Source of the DNA: Romanomermis culicivorax
Lineage: Eukaryota > Nematoda > Enoplea > Mermithida > Mermithidae
Assembly: GCA_963922205.1 (NCBI GenBank)
Contig: CAWUHX010000032.1
Coordinates: forward strand, 496,001-560,000
Length of the DNA: 64,000 nt
Reading direction: 5' to 3'
The notes under the pieces are model-generated. The model worked only from the letters and a program-made list of their open reading frames with translations. It did no database searches and had not been told where the DNA came from. Shown here one piece after another: positions 1 through 9,300 of this stretch. The stretch's first letter is position 1. Every line of letters starts with the position of its first letter. A program made the translations under genes and the position numbers.

Positions 1-63
1 CTTCCCCCCAAATTTCGGATTTACCCCCCCCCCCCCCAACTGATCGGACCTCTTACAGGTATG
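1..63. mobile_element. Truncated G/C-run element, CATACCTGTA-type end
   Basis: The first bases hold C-homopolymer runs and end in TTACAGGTATG. This is the reverse complement of the CATACCTGTA(AG) terminus seen on the two complete elements at 5148-5342 and 29003-30413, which carry 8-bp target duplications. The other end lies outside the window, so the copy is cut by the window edge. It is non-coding; any long ORF here comes from the homopolymer runs. Confidence 0.55.
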
Positions 64-110
64 CTAACGGCCGCGTCTGATAGAAAATAGTTATTATTAT
101 ACCCATGACC

Positions 111-123
111 GGCGTGAAGCGCC
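111..123. repeat. GC hairpin module, copy 1
   Basis: GGCGTGAAGCGCC is a short stem with a GAA loop, followed by GAAAATTTT-like sequence. It is one of twelve related hairpins in the first 34 kb (others at 575, 1679, 5422, 19278, 19789, 21710, 23030, 28742, 29430, 32703 and 33131). The function is unknown. Confidence 0.6.
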
Positions 124-239
124 AGAAAATTTTGTAATTTTGACCCTTTCGAGTCCACTAAAACGCATCTTTTCGGTTTTGAATTCCCCAAAATTTTTTC
201 CCTCATTTCGAAATTTTTTTCCTCAAAAGACCCCATTTG

Positions 240-435
240 AGGAAAAAAACGGTGGTCGGGATCCCCACGCCCAACTTGGTCAACCCTATACCCAACCCCC
301 CCAAACTCGGAAAAAAGGGAAAAAATTAAAATAAAAGTGGCTTTTTTAGGAAAATTTTCGAAATTTTTTCGACTTTTTTGAGGGTTTTTCGACCCCCCTG
401 CCAAAAATTTTGGAAATGTTGGGATCCCCACCCCA
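240..435. repeat. GGGATCCCCAC-bounded low-complexity repeat
   Basis: A 190-base block bounded by GGGATCCCCACGCCC on the left and GGGATCCCCACCCCAGG on the right, with C-runs and A/T-runs between. It is built like the G/C-run elements elsewhere in the window but uses a different boundary word. No target duplication was seen, so the element boundaries are tentative. It is non-coding. Confidence 0.35.
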
Positions 436-574
436 GGCTTATGTTATTTAATATTTATCAGTCATTGACAACCTATAAACTGGCTGCGATGATACAAATA
501 TACTTTTTGTTGTCGAGGAGAATTCACTAGCTTTCGGGTTCGGACCAAATAAAAGCACTTATTATATTTATTGA

Positions 575-589
575 CGGCGCCAAGCGCCG
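575..589. repeat. GC hairpin module, copy 2
   Basis: CGGCGCCAAGCGCCG followed by AGAAAATTTC. It has the same stem-loop and the same downstream A4T3-4 context as the other copies. Confidence 0.6.
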
Positions 590-659
590 AGAAAATTTCA
601 CGTTTTCAGCCCCTAAAAAATGCATAAACATCAAGAAAATTTAGTCTTTAGCCAGTCAA

Positions 660-1075
660 AAAGTTTGTGTCAATTGGTAAAAACGCTCAAAATTTTTTGT
701 GCCAAAAACCATGTTTTGACACAACAATTAACACTGCTGCAGCTCAACTTTTCCAGCAATGATTGAGAAGATGACGAAGGAAAATGAGCAAGAGAGAAAA
801 AAGTCGTCATAAAAATGGAAATGACGTTGCAGTTTGACAATTTTTCTAAACAAATCGTACTTGATTCCAAAAAATTAAAATGGAAGCTTTAAAAAGTGCT
901 GTCTAAGCAAATAGTTTCACATATCTTGACTAATATAGGTTGAAGAATATGCTGCTTGGATGTTAGAAGACATTTTGAGACCTTTCTTTTCATTATCAAG
1001 AATGAAAAAAATTTTCTATTCCACCCCCTGTCCTGGCTGACCCCCCGCAGAATTTCTATGCTGTGCATGTATGGT
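660..1075 (+). repeat. Dispersed repeat, inverted partner at 18.05-18.37 kb
   Basis: About 400 bases whose reverse complement recurs with moderate divergence at 18050-18370. Shared stretches include the CAATGATTGAGAAG region, GAGCAAGAGAGAAAA, a GAAAAGAATG-like run and CCACCCCCTGTCCTGGCTGA. It ends in GTGCATGTATG, a variant of the CATACMTGYA-type terminus. It is non-coding and the superfamily is unassigned. Confidence 0.6.
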
Positions 1076-1149
1076 GGTTAGGTTAGCTGAAAATTAGGTT
1101 GAGCATGATTTTTACAAAAAATTAATCTGTTAGTGTAGAAAAAAAAATT

Positions 1150-1290
1150 TTGTGCCATTGGCACAAATTTTTTTGGCCTTTTGTGCCAATTGGCACAAAT
1201 GTCCGTGCACAAAAAAAACGCTGTCCGTGCACAAAAAAACGGCACAAATGTCCGTGCGCAAAAAAAACACAAAAAAAACAAAAAAAAACA
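1150..1290. repeat. TTTGTGCC / GGCACAAA word array (element end)
   Basis: Dense repetition of the palindromic word GTGCCAATTGGCACAAA and of GTCCGTGCACAAAAAAA in both orientations. The same words mark an element end at 28197-28275 and the opposite end at 5505-5600. I read this as one end of a host repeat spanning roughly 1150-5600, interrupted by three later insertions. Confidence 0.6.
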
Positions 1291-1512
1291 AATTTTTTTT
1301 CTACAAGGAATATACTGAAAACTGCGGAAAAGTTTTAGGCCAAAAGTTCGATAAAAATATATCCATTTGAACCTATTAACGAATTAATTTTTTGTAAAAA
1401 TTATGCCTAACCTATCTTTCAGCTAATTACGACAGTGAAATACGAAAAAACTGCAAGAAAATATTTCACAGTGACTTAAAAAGAAATGGAATGCTGAGAA
1501 AATTTGAATAAC

Positions 1513-1520
1513 TCTAGAAG
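1513..1520 (+). other. 8-bp target-site duplication TCTAGAAG (left)
   Basis: TCTAGAAG directly precedes the CACTGTTTTTT terminus and is repeated at 3502-3509 right after the opposite terminus AAAAAAACAGTG. A related unoccupied site with one copy (CTCTAGAATTG) lies near 28461-28471. Confidence 0.85.
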
Positions 1521-1678
1521 CACTGTTTTTTCCACATTTGCACTATAATGTGGAAAAAAATCTGGAATGTGGAAAAATTTTTTGAGGTCTTTCCACAAAT
1601 GTGGAAGAAAAATTTGGGGTTTTCATATTGAAAAGATGCATTTTGGTGCATTTTAGGAGGTCCAAAACTCAAAATTTT

Positions 1679-1695
1679 CCGGCGCTCCGCGCCGG
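1679..1695. repeat. GC hairpin module, copy 3
   Basis: CCGGCGCTCCGCGCCGG, a perfect stem next to AAAATTTT, lying inside the CACTG-type element. The sister element at 29272-30294 has it at 29430-29446 with loop TTC instead of TCC. Confidence 0.65.
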
Positions 1696-2148
1696 TTATA
1701 ACTTTAATAATCATAATTATTCATTAAGTAGCTCAGGCGTGGCTTTTATTATGTCTACCTTCATTTATCACTTAATCTATAATAGTTTTCGTCATCTTAA
1801 ACGTAGTATCTCATGTTTTAATTGATAATCTTCAACATTTTATCATAATATTTAATGAAGATTCGCATTTTTTCCTTTTGAGAAAAATCAATATGTACGT
1901 CAAGTCTCTATGCTTTATGATGCGATTATTTCTTTGCTAACAAAAAATCAATTCAAAAGCTTCATGGAAATATCTTTCGGAAATTTATACTCTTCTTACT
2001 CATATATTTTCGACCAAGTTCATGAGAGTTTACAAATAAATTACAGATTTTAAAAATTTTCAATTAAAATTCTAGAAATTACGACTCTTGAACACAAAAT
2101 TGGAATCTAATTCTTGCTAGAAAATTTGTTCAACAATGCTTGTAGATT

Positions 2149-3272
2149 ATCTTATCTACATTATCTTATCTTATTATCTCCCTGATACTTTAAAATCCCA
2201 TGTCTATCTTTTCGCAGATGATGTAAAAATTTTCAACACCTCCACACAATGTAAAACTCTTCAAGATGATCTTGATCAGATTTTCAATTGGTCTAAAACA
2301 TGGCAACTCGAAATTTCGGCTGAAAAAAGTTCTATTCTCTATATGGGCCATGCAAATCCAAAAGTCCCCTACAATTTAGGATTGTCTGAAATTCCAGGTG
2401 AAAACCCATACGTCAGAGACTTGGGCGTACTTATATCCCAAAACTAGAGTTTTAGAGATCACATAGCATCAATTACCAAGAAAGCCTTTAGCTTAAGTTC
2501 TTTGATAATTAGAACCTTTACTTCCCATGATACTTCTAATCTTGTACGCGCGTTTACTGTTTATGTTAGACCCCTGCTAGAATATTGTTCAACTGTTTGG
2601 AACCCTTACTATGCCTCTGACATAAATCTCATTGAAAAAGTTCAGAGAAGATTCACAAAGAGAATATGTGGTTTTGGGTCTATCCTTTCATATGATGAGC
2701 GTTTAACTAAGCTATGCCTTGATAGCTTAGAAATACGCCGACTACGTGCCGCCTTATGCATGATATTTCAAATTATTAAAGGCCAATCCTGTCTGCAAAA
2801 ATCGGACTTCTTTATTAGCAGTAATTTCGAGTCCACCCGTCGTAAAAATGACTACAAACTCAAAACAGGTAAAGCTAAAACAAATATTCGATTATATGAT
2901 TTTTCCAACAGGTACATTAATATCTGGAATGAACTTTCAGCTGAAGTTCTTAGTTCTTCCAATTTACACACATTCAAAACGAAAATCTCTAAGATTGATT
3001 TTTTTGATTACCTCGGGGGAGCGCGTTAGCCTGTTACAAATATGTAACCTGCGCTTCCTATTACCGTCATTAACCTGTTTACTGTAGCGCATATTTTCGC
3101 TGCGATATTGTATTTGTCGTTTTGAAGTAGCCGTCGATTGAGTTTTCGAAACTTTTCTCCGTTTTCTTATTTCATTTTAATCGTTTGTTCTCGCGTTTTA
3201 ACCTTTTTTTTCTTTTCTTGTGTTATATTCCGCCTGATAGATAATAAATCTTCTTCATTCATTCATTCATTC
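2149..3272 (+). pseudogene. 5'-truncated jockey/CR1-like non-LTR retrotransposon
   Basis: A reading frame from about 2136 to 3029 encodes the C-terminal part of a non-LTR reverse transcriptase. The catalytic motif reads FADD (YLFADDVKIF). It is followed by a thumb-like region with RPLLEYCSTVWNPYY, VQRRFTKRICGF and LSYDERLTKL, which is common downstream of the RT in jockey/CR1-group elements. An in-frame TAG at 2445-2447 interrupts it and the 5' end is missing. The 3' end is a TTCATTCATTC-type tail. The copy of the host element at 29.3-30.3 kb lacks the insert: GCTTGTAGATTAGGCTTT there is split here by 1.1 kb. This is a dead copy. Confidence 0.85.
3258..3272 (+). repeat. (ATTC)n 3' tail of the non-LTR copy
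   Basis: Four to five ATTC units end the retrotransposed fragment, directly before TAGGCTTTTAAGTC of the host element. Confidence 0.75.
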
Positions 3273-3501
3273 ACTAGGCTTTTAAGTCGAACATTTCAAT
3301 TTTTTCTTCAATTTTAATGAATTAACTTCTCTAAGAACACCGGAAGGCTTGAAAAAGCTCAAAAACAGTGCGATGCGTCTGTGAGCATTTTTTAGTTAAA
3401 AAACCAGGATTTTAAAACGAAAAAAAATTTTCTCCACATGTGGAAAAAAAATTTGACCCCTTTCCACATTTGTGGAAAAAAGTTCGTGGAAAAAAACAGT
3501 G

Positions 3502-3509
3502 TCTAGAAG
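3502..3509 (+). other. 8-bp target-site duplication TCTAGAAG (right)
   Basis: Identical to 1513-1520. It joins directly to the host repeat sequence TTTTCAGAAATTTCAAATCG, which also occurs near 28472 without the insertion. Confidence 0.85.
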
Positions 3510-3567
3510 TTTTCAGAAATTTCAAATCGATTCAACTTTCGACTGCGAATATTTATATAATGCAAAG

Positions 3568-4915
3568 CACGGTTGGCAAGGCTTTGGTTTTTGGTTTTTT
3601 TGGTTTTTTAAAAAAACCAAAAAATTGGAAAATCTCTTGTTTTTTTCATGTTTTTTGGTTTTTTTCCAAAATCATTGGGAAACTGTTTTTTCACATTAGT
3701 CGATCTTCTAGGCATGTATTGGTGTCTATCTAAATTAACAAAACAATCAATTTAGTTGAATTGACTTCACTACAAAGTAGAAAAAGTCGTATTTTTATGA
3801 TACATTTCTCATACAAAAGATGTGATATTAATCAATCGATATCCTTTCTTTTGTATATATCTTGCAAGCACACATTTGAGTTGAGTTCGCTATAATTTGC
3901 TCACAAAAAAATTGGACGCTAAATCTTTCGTAGAGTGTACTCCGACCATACGGGGTGACATACTCATCCACATCATCAAAATTTTACAAAATATGATTGA
4001 GTATAATAATCCTGAATTCATTGTTGCAGTAGGCTTTTAATTTTCTTAGCTCGAAATTTCAAAATATAAATGAGACAACAATAATAAAATTTTGTACAGA
4101 TCAGTTAAGCATACTGTAGGTTAACAAAGAGAAGAGGTTTCGAGTGGCTTATTTTTATGTGACCTGACGTCACTACTAGGCAGAAAAAAATTGTACGAAA
4201 ATATGTATCTATCATGCAAGCGAGGATAGTATATAAAATAAGACCGATTTGCTGTATAGTAGTTACAGACAGGTTTGAAAAGCAAAAATTTGGAAACATC
4301 TGAAATGTCTATGTGTGACTTTCAACTGAAGTTTGTAATAATTAATAACATATGTAATAATCTATCAAGTTAAAACCCTCTTATCGAAAACGGTATACTT
4401 AAAAGTTGTGTCATTTCATCTTTCCTGTGCATTATGTATATATATATGTGATGCATTGATACAATTCTGTGGTTGATTTTTTATGAGTTTTGATTACATA
4501 CATTGCGTATTGTATATTTCCCTTTATTTATAATTTTTCGTCTTTTCCTTGAATTTGCCCCTTACATATCGCATGCTGTGTTCCATTTTTAATTTTCTTA
4601 TGTTCTTCACTCATCGTTCCTTTCTTATGTGCCCGCTATTACTGTATTTCTATTGATATAATAGGGATTTCGTATAGCATAAAATAACGACACTTCGGGT
4701 AAGATTAATACTTCTAGCTGCCATTTAAAGGCTCCCTGACTAGTCTTAGATGATACAGGGAGCTTCCAGCAGTTTATTACATAGTTATTTTGATGTACCA
4801 AACATTTCAAAGAATTAAACCAGAAAAAAAACCACTAAAAAACCATAGAAAAACCACAAAAACCATAAAAAACCAAAATGTCGAAATTTCAAAAGTTTGG
4901 TTTTTGCCAACCCTG
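3568..4915. mobile_element. Non-autonomous TIR element, CAGGGTTGGCAA ends, 8-bp TSD ATGCAAAG
   Basis: The left end reads CACGGTTGGCAAGGC (one change from CAGGGTTGGCAA) and the right end TTTTTGCCAACCCTG. The flanks are ATGCAAAG on both sides (about 3560-3567 and 4916-4923). Both ends iterate GGTTTTTGG/AAAACCAAAAA. The paralogous locus near 28525 reads AACAATGTAAAGACTAGAG with no insert. The 1.3-kb interior has only short ORFs and no recognisable transposase. A fragment with the same right end lies at 20280-20335. Confidence 0.8.
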
Positions 4916-5147
4916 ATGCAAAGACTAGAGAGAATAAAGTCTAAAATTGTGTAAATTTTCGGTCGAAACACTGTATCAACGATTTCTATTTTTCTATTGG
5001 AATCAAATCAAACACAAATAATAAGGATTTCAGTTTTAAATCCGAATCTGACTGAATGAACGAGAATACGTATTCAGAATTTCTTTTCATTCATCAGTCA
5101 TTAACAATAAGAGCCTGTAAAGTTTGCTGCAACGATACTCTAATACC

Positions 5148-5342
5148 ATACCTGTAAGACCTCCGACCAGTTGGGGGGGGGGTAAATCCGAAATTTTGGG
5201 GGGGGGGGGTAGGAAAAAGTCGAAATTTTTCCCAAAAAAGGCCAAAAAACATACACTTTTTTGCAAATTTTTTTTTCCAAACTGGGGGGGGGGGAATGGG
5301 TTGGCCGAGTTGGGGGTGGGTCCCCCCCCCAAGTACAGGTAT
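5148..5342. mobile_element. 195-bp G/C-run TIR element, CATACCTGTA ends, 8-bp TSD TCTAATAC
   Basis: It begins CATACCTGTAAG and ends AAGTACAGGTATG. The 8-bp flank TCTAATAC is present on both sides, and the paralogous site near 28656 reads GATACTAATACACTGTTCG without the element. The interior has four long G or C runs and AT-rich spacers. It is non-autonomous and the same family as 29003-30413. Confidence 0.85.
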
Positions 5343-5421
5343 GTCTAATACACTGTTCGAAGAAAAATCGTTCGCGTTCGAGTCTCTCATATACGAATAG
5401 GAAATATTATATTGATTGAAT

Positions 5422-5436
5422 CGGCGCGAAGCGCCG
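5422..5436. repeat. GC hairpin module, copy 4
   Basis: CGGCGCGAAGCGCCG followed by AAAATTTTT. The paralogous repeat carries CGGCGCCCAGCGCCG at 28742, so the loop differs while the stem is kept. Confidence 0.65.
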
Positions 5437-5600
5437 AAAATTTTTGGCATTTTCAGCGCCTAAAACGTCTAAAAATCAAGGAAATTTAACGTTTGTCCAG
5501 TCAAAAATTTTGTGCCAATTGGCACAAACGCTCAAAATTTTTTGTGCCATTCCAAATTTTTTTGTGCCAAAAACCATGTTTTGGCACAAAAAAAACACTG

Positions 5601-5921
5601 ACTGCACCATGCGCTAGAAAACCTGCTGGAATTCCGTATAAACTACAGTATAATTAATTCTTGAAGCAAAGTACATAAGAAAAAAGCTACGTGCATTTCA
5701 CTTACACGACTCGATGACACCCAAAAACCTGTAGTTACAAATGAAGTCACAAAGATAATGCTCAAACAATTTGTTGTCCATCGTAAAAATAGAGAAGTCT
5801 AGATACTCAAAGGACATTTCCATACTACAAAGAGAAAATTATATACATTAATGAAAATCTGGACAATGTTCAATAAAATTGAAAAATACATAATATGTAA
5901 CATAAATGTCTAATGATATGT
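5601..5921. other. Presumed 3' flank of the zinc-finger gene
   Basis: AT-rich sequence downstream (on the minus strand) of the zinc-finger gene's stop codon. I see no coding signal, no repeat structure and no canonical AATAAA on the minus strand here. Confidence 0.4.
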
Positions 5922-6322
5922 TCACTGAATCGTTTTATTATTTCCATGGACAGCCGCTACACTGAAATCGTCAGCGTCATTCATAAATTTCAACAACGCC
6001 TCGTAATCTTCCGTTAAATCTTCGACTGGGGCAGGAATAACACTATTAAGGTCATTATTAGTAATATCAGTAGCAATGTTATCGTTTATTGACATTGGTA
6101 GTCGAACAGTGTTGCCGCTGGCGCTACTACTACTTATCGTTCGATCAAAATTTAACGCCACGGACGCCAATAGATCCAACTTTTCTTCAATATCAGTTGG
6201 AAAAATGAAGTTCGGCGCTATGGGGTTAACTATATCTCCAAACGGTCTACTACTTTCTAACACCGGTGGATTAATTGTCGGTTGAATGGTCGTGGGCACG
6301 ATTTCCTTATCGGCTGGATCAG
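5922..6322 (-). CDS. Zinc-finger gene terminal exon 11
   Basis: Acceptor TTGTTTTTAG joins in frame to [18 protein letters not shown]. The exon encodes about 133 residues without fingers, Ser/Asn/Asp-rich, with an acidic stretch ([20 protein letters not shown]) near the C-terminus that could serve as an activation or interaction region. It ends at a TAA at 5922-5924. Confidence 0.85.
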
Positions 6323-9300
6323 CTAAAAACAAAAAGGTGGACCGTCGTAGATAACAAGTGATTAAACTTTACGTTTCATTCATTTCATTCCGTTCCTGTA
6401 CAAGTGAAATGAGAAATCAGGCAGAGTAGTGGTGCATATAGTAAAAATGATTTGGCTTCTGAACGTTGAAACTCCTGAAAAATTATTTTATAAAATTTCC
6501 TTCGAGAGAATTCACGTCACCCTGTGTCAGTCTTAACAATAAGTTGTTGAGAACCAAATTTCGTCTCAAAATCAATGGAACGGTAATTTTGTCGAAAAAT
6601 TTTTCACCGCATGATAGTAAGAAAATAGAAGAGTATTAATTCAGAATCAAATTTCTCAATAAACTAGAAAAAGCTACCTATTGAAAATATTATTTCATTT
6701 TACGAGATATCTATGCCAGATAACGGCGGTGAAAGGTACGATGGGGCATTATCTCGCTATCTAGTTCTGAGAAGCTTTTTTGATGGGCGGGGTGAAACGC
6801 AGCCTAAAATTTAGCTAGAATGTGATTAAAAGGAAATATTTCGAAATTTTGCTTTAAAATATGCTTTTTTGATCTAAAAATGCATAAAAATTTGCATTTG
6901 TGCCTGGATTTTTTAACCACATGTGAGTTGTTACTTCTATTAAACCCAGAAGCTGCTTAGGAAATGCCATTGCAACAAACAGAAATCGTCGATTATTTGA
7001 CTACAGCCATATGGTGATCCGCCCACAAAATTTTCCAATCATATGGCTAGCAATATGTTAGTCATAGGGACCAGACATGCACGGCAAGAATTTTTCAGCG
7101 GGGAGGGTCCATTGACTTTTTTCCCTGGGGGGTAGGGGGGTGGATGAGCAAAAAAAACAAAAAAAGTTCTGCAAGCCTGTTTTTCATACAAAATATGCAC
7201 AAAAATCATGAAAAAAGCTGTCTTGGAAAAAGTTCAGGGGGGTGTTAGACGATTTTTTTGGCCAGGGGGTGGCCAGGGTCTCAGGTATGGGGGTTTACCC
7301 CCCTATGTGCATGTATGATAGGGACCCCTATACTTTTGGTTGGAAAAATACTGAAACATGTCAATTTTTTGCTGAAAAATGCTCATTTTTGAACAAAAAA
7401 ATGGTCAAAAATATCAATTTTTTCAGCGGTTCGCGCTATAATTACATTTCTTTACACTTTTAAACAAACTATTTTTCGGAAAATCGAAATTTCTTTTTTT
7501 CAGGGACCCCACTAAAATTTTGGACAACCGATGACTTTCCGCCCAAAAAAAGTCGCTTGATCACAAATCCAGACCTCAGGGTTCCGTTACATATATGGCT
7601 CTACTCGCACTTTTTTGACAGAAGCCCAATTACTACCAAAAGATTTTGACCGTTTCAAGCTTTCTCTGTTAGGGTTTTTTGGACAAAACCAGTTACAAAA
7701 GCATTTACCGTGACAATATTCCAGTTTACTCCTTCTCAGGCTGACTGACTATGCACAGGTATGGTGCTGACCATACATGCACACCTCAGTATACCTATTA
7801 CTAGCTGTGATATATCCATCACCCATACCTCAATTATGGATCCTTTTGTTTGCTGGCCGTATGTATATGTATGGTGAACAATGTAAACACAATAAAGGGG
7901 GAAAGAAGTCAGACTTTCTTTAATATTACCTTTTCTCCTGACGGGCAGTATGTCATCCAATTTTTTAATCGGTTTACGTTTACGAGCGCGCACTTTCTCT
8001 TGTAGTTGTAGCTCACAGCTACCATTAGCGTCAACGTTCGGCGTCGAACTACACTTCGGATAATTAATTTGCGACTGCGATCCGCTGGCGCTCGCTTCGC
8101 TAGCGATCGGAGACGGCGCAGACGCTAGCAATTGTTGTTCCTGCTGATCTGTTTTAACTGCGACGTTGACAGAATTTTTAATTTCAGATATGACCGAATC
8201 GGAGCGTTCGTTGACGAAGGCGTCCATCGAAGAAGAAAGACCGGCCGCCGTATCGGACAACCATTGCTTGGCTTCGTCGTACTTCTTGCAACGTTTCGTG
8301 TGCGTTTTGAGCCCGGCTTTTTGGGCGAAGCTTTTGTCGCAGGCGATACATCGAAACGGGCGTTCGTTCGTGTGTACTCGTTCGTGAACCTGGACGTTGC
8401 TCTTGCTGCTGAACCGTTTATCGCAATATTGGCATTTAAAGGGCCTAAACAAAAATATAAAATCGCTAAATTAAGGCACATTCATACTTATTTAGAGTTC
8501 CGCGAAGTCTTCGGAGCGACTCTTCGTCAGAACCATGTGTGGAAAATTAAGGAAGACTCGAAATAATTTTAGAATCTTAGAAAACTCGTGTCTATCGACT
8601 CCATAGTTTAAAGATGAACAAGGATTCAGAATTTTTCTAATGAGCAACTTTCCGAGATAAATCGACGCGTTCACCTTTATGTTTTCGAGTTCAAAATCGG
8701 CTGGATACAAAGTATAGTGCGATTATGTTTTACAGTTGTGGCATGTGCAACTTTTTCGCTGGCGAGATAATCAATTGCGTTGTGAGTCATTCGAGAGCAT
8801 TCAAATCACTGCGAACTTAGAAATGCAAAAGATATAAATTATAATATCAACTGATCCGGGCTGCAAACTAAACTTATATGTAAAAGCTAACGATTATCAA
8901 ACGGATTTTTTGAGGATTGAATGAACTCGGCTAATGACGCTCATTTGGGAGAGAAATGGTGAGCCGTCCGGAAAATTCTTCGCCCCAAAAACTGCAAAAA
9001 ATTGTTGAAAAATTCATTTTATGATTCAAAATGTCTAAAAAATGGCCATTTGTATGTGGCGAACAACGGCCGAAATTGACATTTTCCACACTTTCAGGAA
9101 CGAAATTAACTCTTCCAGTCCAAAGGCATTTTAAGAGTTTTCGATCAGGTAGGGGTCGGGGCGATATGTCATTTCATATCACAATTACGTGTACTATGCA
9201 CCAAACTATCCACTTTTGGCTCCAAAAAGTCTTTCTCTGAGATCCTTCCCGCACAATGCCTACGGAAGTTTAAATTCACTTTGTGCATTTGCGTCTGAAT

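Larger units (their letters stand above)
1521..3501. mobile_element. Non-autonomous TIR element, CACTGTTTTTT ends, 8-bp TSD
   Basis: The left end is CACTGTTTTTTCCACATTTG and the right end GTGGAAAAAAACAGTG, flanked by perfect 8-bp duplications TCTAGAAG. Both ends iterate TTCCACA/TGTGGAA. An 8-bp duplication is typical of hAT-like transposition, but no transposase is present, so the superfamily is inferred. A second copy occupies 29272-30294. This copy is disrupted by a non-LTR fragment at 2149-3272 and lacks about 146 bases found in the second copy. The GC hairpin sits at 1679-1695. Confidence 0.8.
4916..5600. repeat. Host repeat, right part (paralog of 28.5-28.87 kb)
   Basis: GACTAGAGAGAATAAAGTC, the CAAACACAAA region, GCTGCAACGATACT, the GC hairpin and the terminal TTTGTGCC array ending GGCACAAAAAAAACACTG all recur in the same order at 28530-28870. 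This segment is interrupted by the element at 5148-5342. It is non-coding. Confidence 0.75.

Noticed and set aside
5087-5450. Pro/Gly-rich ORFs on both strands across the G/C runs
   Set aside because: Produced by homopolymer runs inside a 195-bp non-autonomous element with a defined 8-bp target duplication.
8132-8566. Plus-strand ORF of 144 codons
   Set aside because: It is antisense to zinc-finger exon 10, whose splice sites, phases and finger residues are convincing.
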